Translations under genes and position numbers: made by a program | Notes under the pieces: generated by a model | The model's input: only the letters and a program-made list of their open reading frames with translations | The model's database searches: none | Told to the model about the DNA's origin: nothing | Shown: one piece after another, positions 14,698 through 17,685 of the stretch | Position numbering within the stretch: position 1 is the first letter of the stretch | Layout: the number at the start of each line of letters is the position of its first letter | Source: SZUA-365 sp034002405 | GTDB taxonomy: Bacteria; Bacteroidota; Ignavibacteria; SZUA-365 | NCBI GenBank assembly: GCA_034002405.1 | Contig: JAVFAS010000068.1 | Span: forward strand, 1 to 17,685 | Direction: 5' to 3' | Length of the DNA stretch: 17,685 nucleotides

Positions 14698-15933
14698 CTA
14701 TCCACCGACGCCGGGCCCGGACGAGGGATGCCCGATGGATTCGGTCCGCGCGAACAGCGCGTCATAGAGCGTGGTGACGGTGCGGGTGTTTTTTTCCGCG
14801 TCAAAATATGTTCGGGCATGCGTGATGCCTTGACGGCCCAGCGCACGGGCGCGCGCGGGATCGTCGAGCAGTTCCCGTATCGCCGCCGCCAAGGCCGGGG
14901 CGTCGCCGGGCCGTACCAGCAGGCCGGTTTCGCCGTGACGGACCAGTTCGCGCGGTCCCCCGAGATCGGAGGCGATGACCGGTCGTCCCATCGCGCCGGC
15001 TTCGATCACCGGTCGCGCGAAATGGGGGACGGTCGAGGGGAAGCAGAGCAGGTCGGATGCGGCGAGGAGAGCGGGAATGTCACCGCGGATGCCAAGAAAT
15101 CGAATCGCGTGTTTCATGTCGTGCGGGATATGCGAAAACACAGATTCACGGTATACACGCAGTCCGTTGACTCTGTTCCGGAACGTATCGCCGGGAATCG
15201 GCCCGGCAACGAGAAAGACGGCCTCGGGAACCGTGGCCAGCACCTCGACCGCGGCCGTCACGAAGGGCAGCGTGCCCTTGATGGGATTGATCCCGCCGAG
15301 CATGGTGACGACCGGCGCCGTGGGGGCGATTCCGAGTTCGGCACGCAGGGGTCCCCCATCGATCGTCGCGTCGAATTGCGAGAAGTCGATGAAGTTGTAA
15401 ACCACATGGATGCGTGGCGACGGGATGAGCTGCTCGGCGTCATGGCGGCAGATCGGAATGACCAGATCCGCGGCCCGGTCGATGATGCGACGAATCAATG
15501 CGCGGCGGATTCCGAAATACCCCTTCTGCAGTGGCTCACGCACATGCCAGATGACGCGCACTCCTGCCGCCTTCGCCGCGAGACCGACGGCTGTCAATGT
15601 CGATGTGTTCAAATGCACCGCGTCGAAGCGGCCGCCACGCAGCAGGCGCCGGGCGCGGACATAGGTCGGCAGCGTCTGCCACGCGCGAAGGCAGAGTTTC
15701 GGAAACTGCCACCACGGATACCAGAGCACATTCGTGTGCGAGAAATCGTGCAGCGACGCATCGACGAAGGTCTCGATACCATCGCGACGAAACAGCGCCG
15801 CGGCCTCGCTCTCATGCAGGCACAGCACCGTGGGGTGATACCGCGCGCGATCGAGTCCGCGGATCAGATACAGAAGGCTCAGCGGAGCGCCGCCGATGCC
15901 GCTGCCGTGATGGACGTACAGTATCCTTCGCAA
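14698..15933 (-). CDS. Family-4-like (GT-B) glycosyltransferase
   Basis: The 411-residue product is a GT-B glycosyltransferase that likely transfers a sugar from a nucleotide donor in surface polysaccharide synthesis. The N-terminal domain opens RRILYVHHGSGIGGAPLSLL with the glycine-rich acceptor-side loop. The donor domain starts near PVVTMLGGINPIKGTLPF, where the conserved lysine sits. The C-terminal signature is ARPVIEAGAMGRPVIASDLGG and GETGLLV. The usual EX7E motif retains its second glutamate, while the position eight residues before it is proline. The start appears to be TTG (15933-15931); no ATG or GTG precedes it in frame within reach, and no Shine-Dalgarno is obvious. It follows tryptophanase, but a hairpin lies between them. 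A functional link to the partial gene at the right edge, if that is a polysaccharide kinase, is plausible. Confidence 0.85.
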   Translation of the reverse strand: MRRILYVHHGSGIGGAPLSLLYLIRGLDRARYHPTVLCLHESEAAALFRRDGIETFVDASLHDFSHTNVLWYPWWQFPKLCLRAWQTLPTYVRARRLLRGGRFDAVHLNTSTLTAVGLAAKAAGVRVIWHVREPLQKGYFGIRRALIRRIIDRAADLVIPICRHDAEQLIPSPRIHVVYNFIDFSQFDATIDGGPLRAELGIAPTAPVVTMLGGINPIKGTLPFVTAAVEVLATVPEAVFLVAGPIPGDTFRNRVNGLRVYRESVFSHIPHDMKHAIRFLGIRGDIPALLAASDLLCFPSTVPHFARPVIEAGAMGRPVIASDLGGPRELVRHGETGLLVRPGDAPALAAAIRELLDDPARARALGRQGITHARTYFDAEKNTRTVTTLYDALFARTESIGHPSSGPGVGG

Positions 15934-15960
15934 TGGCGCGGGGGTTGGGTGATGGAACAG

Positions 15961-15992
15961 CCGCGGCTCCGGACATCGGTCCGGAGCCGCGG
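15961..15992 (-). terminator. Perfect 13-bp hairpin after tryptophanase
   Basis: CCGCGGCTCCGGA (15961-15973) pairs perfectly with 15980-15992 around a 6-base loop. It begins about 16 bases after the tryptophanase stop on the minus strand and ends 28 bases before the glycosyltransferase start. The following CTGTTCC is not a real T-tract. It may terminate tryptophanase transcripts, stabilise their 3' ends, or attenuate read-through into the glycosyltransferase gene. Confidence 0.6.
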
Positions 15993-16007
15993 TGATTTCG
16001 GGTTGGA

Positions 16008-17396
16008 TCAGTCGAGATAGTCGAAGCGCGCCGTGAAATGACGCAGCATCGGAGCTTCGTAGGTCAGGCGCAGGCCTTTCAACTCGTGACGCCGTTCGAA
16101 GACATGTTGCACGACTTCGATCACATAATCGATGTGGCTCTGGGTGTACACCCGTCTCGGAATCGCCAGCCGCACCAGTTCTAGATCCGGCGCGACGAAG
16201 TTGCCGTTCTCGACACGACCGAACATCACACTGCCGATTTCCACGGCGCGGATGCCGCCGTCGAGATACAGCGCGCAGGTGATCGACTGCGCGGGGAAAT
16301 GCTCCTGCGGAATATCGGGCAGGAAGCGCCGCGCGTCCAGATAAATCGCGTGTCCGCCCGGCGGCATCAAAATGGGGATGCCCATCGCGTGCAGCTTCTT
16401 TCCGAGATATTCGGTACTTCTAATACGATAATTCAGATAATCTTCGTCGAGGATTTCCTCGAGTCCCTGCGCGATCGCCTCGAGATCACGGCCGGCGAGT
16501 CCACCATAGGTCGGGAATCCCTCGGTGACGATCAGCAGATTGCGGCACTGTTCGGCGAGGGTATCGTTGTTGAGCGCGAGCCATCCGCCGATGTTCACCA
16601 GCGCGTCTTTCTTCGCCGACATGGTCGATCCATCGACGTAGGAGAACATTTCCTGCGCGATTTCGAGCGGGGTCTTGTCCTGATACCCCGGTTCACGCAG
16701 CTTGATGAAATAGGCATTTTCCGCGAAGCGGCACGAATCCATGATCAGCGGGATGCCGTATTTGTCACACACGGCGCGCGTCTGCCGGATGTTTTCCATC
16801 GAGACCGGCTGGCCGCCGCCGGAATTGTTTGTCACCGTGATGAAGACGGCGGGGATGTTTTCCACGCCATGGGTGTTGATCGTCTCCTCGAGTTTCGCGA
16901 TATCCATGTTTCCCTTGAAATCGGCGACGATCTCGGGATGCTTTCCCTGTTCGTTGAGGCAATCGACGGCCAACGCGCCGGAAAATTCCACATTCGCGCG
17001 CGTGGTGTCGAAATGCGTGTTGTTCGGTACGACCTTCCCCGTTCCACCGATGATGGAAAAAAGAATTTTCTCGGCCGCACGACCCTGATGCGTGGGAATG
17101 ATATGCCGCAGGCCGGTGATCTTGCGCACCGCGGCCTCCATGCGGTAAAAGCTGCGGGAGCCGGCGTAGGATTCATCGCCGTCGATCAATCCGGACCATT
17201 GCTTCGAACTCATCGCCGACGTGCCGCTGTCGGTCAGCAAGTCGATGAGCACGTCCTCGGCGGGAATCAGAAATGTGTTGTACCCCGCATCGTGCAGGAT
17301 GCGCTTGCGGTCGTCGTAGTTGGTGAACTTGATCGGTTCGACGGTTTTGATCTTGAACGGTTCGATCACCGTCTTGATATAACTGTCTCGTATCAT
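16008..17396 (-). CDS. tnaA: Tryptophanase (tryptophan indole-lyase)
   Basis: PLP-dependent beta-elimination of L-tryptophan to indole, pyruvate and ammonia. The 462-residue protein aligns throughout with E. coli TnaA and with tyrosine phenol-lyase. The PLP lysine is Lys263 (TMSAKKDALVN) and the cofactor-ring aspartate Asp220 (LIMDSCRFAENAYF). Positions that separate the two enzymes point to tryptophanase. Asp130 in HFDTT replaces the lyase threonine. Ile387 in RAVEIGS stands where tyrosine phenol-lyase has its phenol-side arginine. His453 in LRHFTARF replaces phenylalanine. The N-terminal AGYNTFLIPAED and C-terminal FTARFDYL resemble the phenol-lyase, so a specificity assay is still of interest. 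It has its own promoter. The ATG at 17396 lacks a clear Shine-Dalgarno, and no TnaC-like leader peptide with tryptophan is seen upstream. Confidence 0.93.
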   Translation of the reverse strand: MIRDSYIKTVIEPFKIKTVEPIKFTNYDDRKRILHDAGYNTFLIPAEDVLIDLLTDSGTSAMSSKQWSGLIDGDESYAGSRSFYRMEAAVRKITGLRHIIPTHQGRAAEKILFSIIGGTGKVVPNNTHFDTTRANVEFSGALAVDCLNEQGKHPEIVADFKGNMDIAKLEETINTHGVENIPAVFITVTNNSGGGQPVSMENIRQTRAVCDKYGIPLIMDSCRFAENAYFIKLREPGYQDKTPLEIAQEMFSYVDGSTMSAKKDALVNIGGWLALNNDTLAEQCRNLLIVTEGFPTYGGLAGRDLEAIAQGLEEILDEDYLNYRIRSTEYLGKKLHAMGIPILMPPGGHAIYLDARRFLPDIPQEHFPAQSITCALYLDGGIRAVEIGSVMFGRVENGNFVAPDLELVRLAIPRRVYTQSHIDYVIEVVQHVFERRHELKGLRLTYEAPMLRHFTARFDYLD

Positions 17397-17466
17397 CTGG
17401 AATCCAGGACTGATGGTGAGGGGGTTGCTACCTGTGACATTCCGGCGAGGCGGGCGTCAGCATGGT

Positions 17467-17495
17467 AATTTAGGTGAATTTCGTCTGATTTTCAA
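17467..17495 (-). promoter_or_regulatory. Sigma70-like promoter of tryptophanase
   Basis: On the minus strand TTGAAA (17490-17495) and TAAATT (17467-17472) are exactly 17 bp apart, with five and four of six consensus matches. The start would fall near 17460, leaving a leader of roughly 64 nt. It lies just downstream of the strong terminator at 17526-17554, consistent with tryptophanase being an independent transcript. Confidence 0.6.
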
Positions 17496-17525
17496 CGGAC
17501 ACCGGGTGGAAATCCACCGCATGCG

Positions 17526-17554
17526 AAAAAAAAGCCGGGGTTACCCGGCTTTTT
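17526..17554. terminator. Strong bidirectional intrinsic terminator
   Basis: An 11-bp stem (17529-17539 with 17544-17554) of AAAAAGCCGGG type closes a 4-base loop. On the minus strand the GC stem is followed by eight T residues, and on the plus strand by five. The stop codon of the right-edge gene (17541-17543) lies in the loop, so the terminator starts inside its coding sequence. Confidence 0.92.
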
Positions 17555-17684
17555 CGATCTCGGGGGGCGCACTCGCCCCCGCCTTTTTCTTGACGCGGCG
17601 CTGTTTCTTCTCCCCGTCGGCGGAATAGTAGTAATAATTCTGGTAGTAATATCGATAATAGGAGTAGTAGACCTTGTTCGCGTT
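17541..17684 (-). CDS. C-terminal tail of a tyrosine-rich protein, possibly a BY-kinase (partial)
   Basis: Only the last 47 codons are inside the window; the gene continues beyond the right edge. The frame reads NANKVYYSYYRYYYQNYYYY, then a lysine/arginine-rich stretch (EKKQRRVKKK) and AGASAPPEIEKAG before TAA at 17541. Eleven of the first 20 residues are tyrosine. Clustered C-terminal tyrosines are typical of bacterial polysaccharide co-polymerase/tyrosine autokinases (Wzc and CapB type), where they are autophosphorylated. The nearby glycosyltransferase fits such a role. No kinase domain is visible, so this is an inference from composition. The frame is credible because it ends exactly at a strong terminator. 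Confidence 0.65.
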   Translation of the reverse strand, partial: NANKVYYSYYRYYYQNYYYYSADGEKKQRRVKKKAGASAPPEIEKAG

Positions 17685-17685
17685 G

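Noticed and set aside
14311..16020. Open frame of 569 codons on the plus strand
   Set aside because: It is antisense to the glycosyltransferase and NHL genes, with an arginine/glycine-rich composition typical of shadow frames.
16008..17396. Tyrosine phenol-lyase instead of tryptophanase
   Set aside because: Asp130, Ile387 and His453 match tryptophanase at the positions that distinguish the two enzymes, although parts of the termini resemble the phenol-lyase.
17428..17463. Short frame MLTPASPECHR upstream of tryptophanase, possible TnaC-like leader peptide
   Set aside because: It has no tryptophan codon and no proline stall site like TnaC, its ATG is almost at the predicted transcription start, and no boxA or Rho site is evident.
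1..17685. Mobile elements, toxin-antitoxin or defence systems
   Set aside because: No transposase, integrase, phage, restriction, retron or toxin motif was found in any credible frame. All sizeable genes are metabolic, ribosomal or surface-related.

Overview
The window is GC-rich (above 60% by eye), densely coded bacterial chromosome. The organism cannot be named from it. A member of, or a relative of, the Bacteroidota/Ignavibacteria/Kapabacteria side of the tree is my best guess. The reasons are a formamidase-like cyclase with a GTHTECVGH-type motif, a tyrosine-rich protein tail of the kind seen on BY-kinases, and genes that often lack a clear Shine-Dalgarno. This is inference; an rpsD or 16S phylogeny would settle it.

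Layout. (1) Positions 1-249 hold no gene. They contain a small composite intergenic repeat with near-perfect terminal inverted repeats and two long perfect hairpins beyond the end of a minus-strand, stand-alone rpsD (250-855). (2) Positions 856-1249 are a divergent regulatory region with a good minus-strand promoter for rpsD and, with less support, a plus-strand promoter and 12-bp direct repeats ahead of the next operon. (3) Positions 1250-9737 are an eight-gene plus-strand operon for tryptophan breakdown through kynurenine and 2-aminomuconate. Gene order is 2-aminomuconic semialdehyde dehydrogenase, RidA-type 2-aminomuconate deaminase, 3-hydroxyanthranilate dioxygenase, ACMS decarboxylase, formamidase-like cyclase, kynureninase, kynurenine 3-monooxygenase, tryptophan 2,3-dioxygenase. 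Together they would take L-tryptophan to 4-oxalocrotonate with release of formate, alanine, CO2 and ammonia. Lower-pathway genes come first and the entry enzyme last. The meta-cleavage genes that would finish the route (decarboxylase, hydratase, aldolase) are not in the window. An RsmB/NOP-type RNA m5C methyltransferase follows two bases after the dioxygenase (9740-11296).

(4) On the minus strand, converging on this operon, lies a tight three-gene unit (14633 down to 11343): a secreted NHL beta-propeller protein, a LarA-type nickel-pincer racemase homologue and a small membrane methyltransferase of the isoprenylcysteine methyltransferase/NnrU fold. (5) Upstream of that are a family-4 glycosyltransferase (TTG start), then tryptophanase with its own promoter, a strong bidirectional terminator, and the tyrosine-rich C-terminal tail of a gene running off the right edge.

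The locus thus carries two competing first steps of tryptophan catabolism (dioxygenase and tryptophanase) about 6.3 kb apart on opposite strands. The most unusual sequence features are in-frame 18-bp tandem repeats in two adjacent-operon genes: a seven-fold histidine hexad repeat fused to the N terminus of kynureninase, and a five-fold GLLDAN-type repeat inside the RsmB-like protein. There are also extra low-complexity segments in the deaminase and the cyclase. I found no CRISPR array, tRNA, rRNA, insertion sequence or phage gene.
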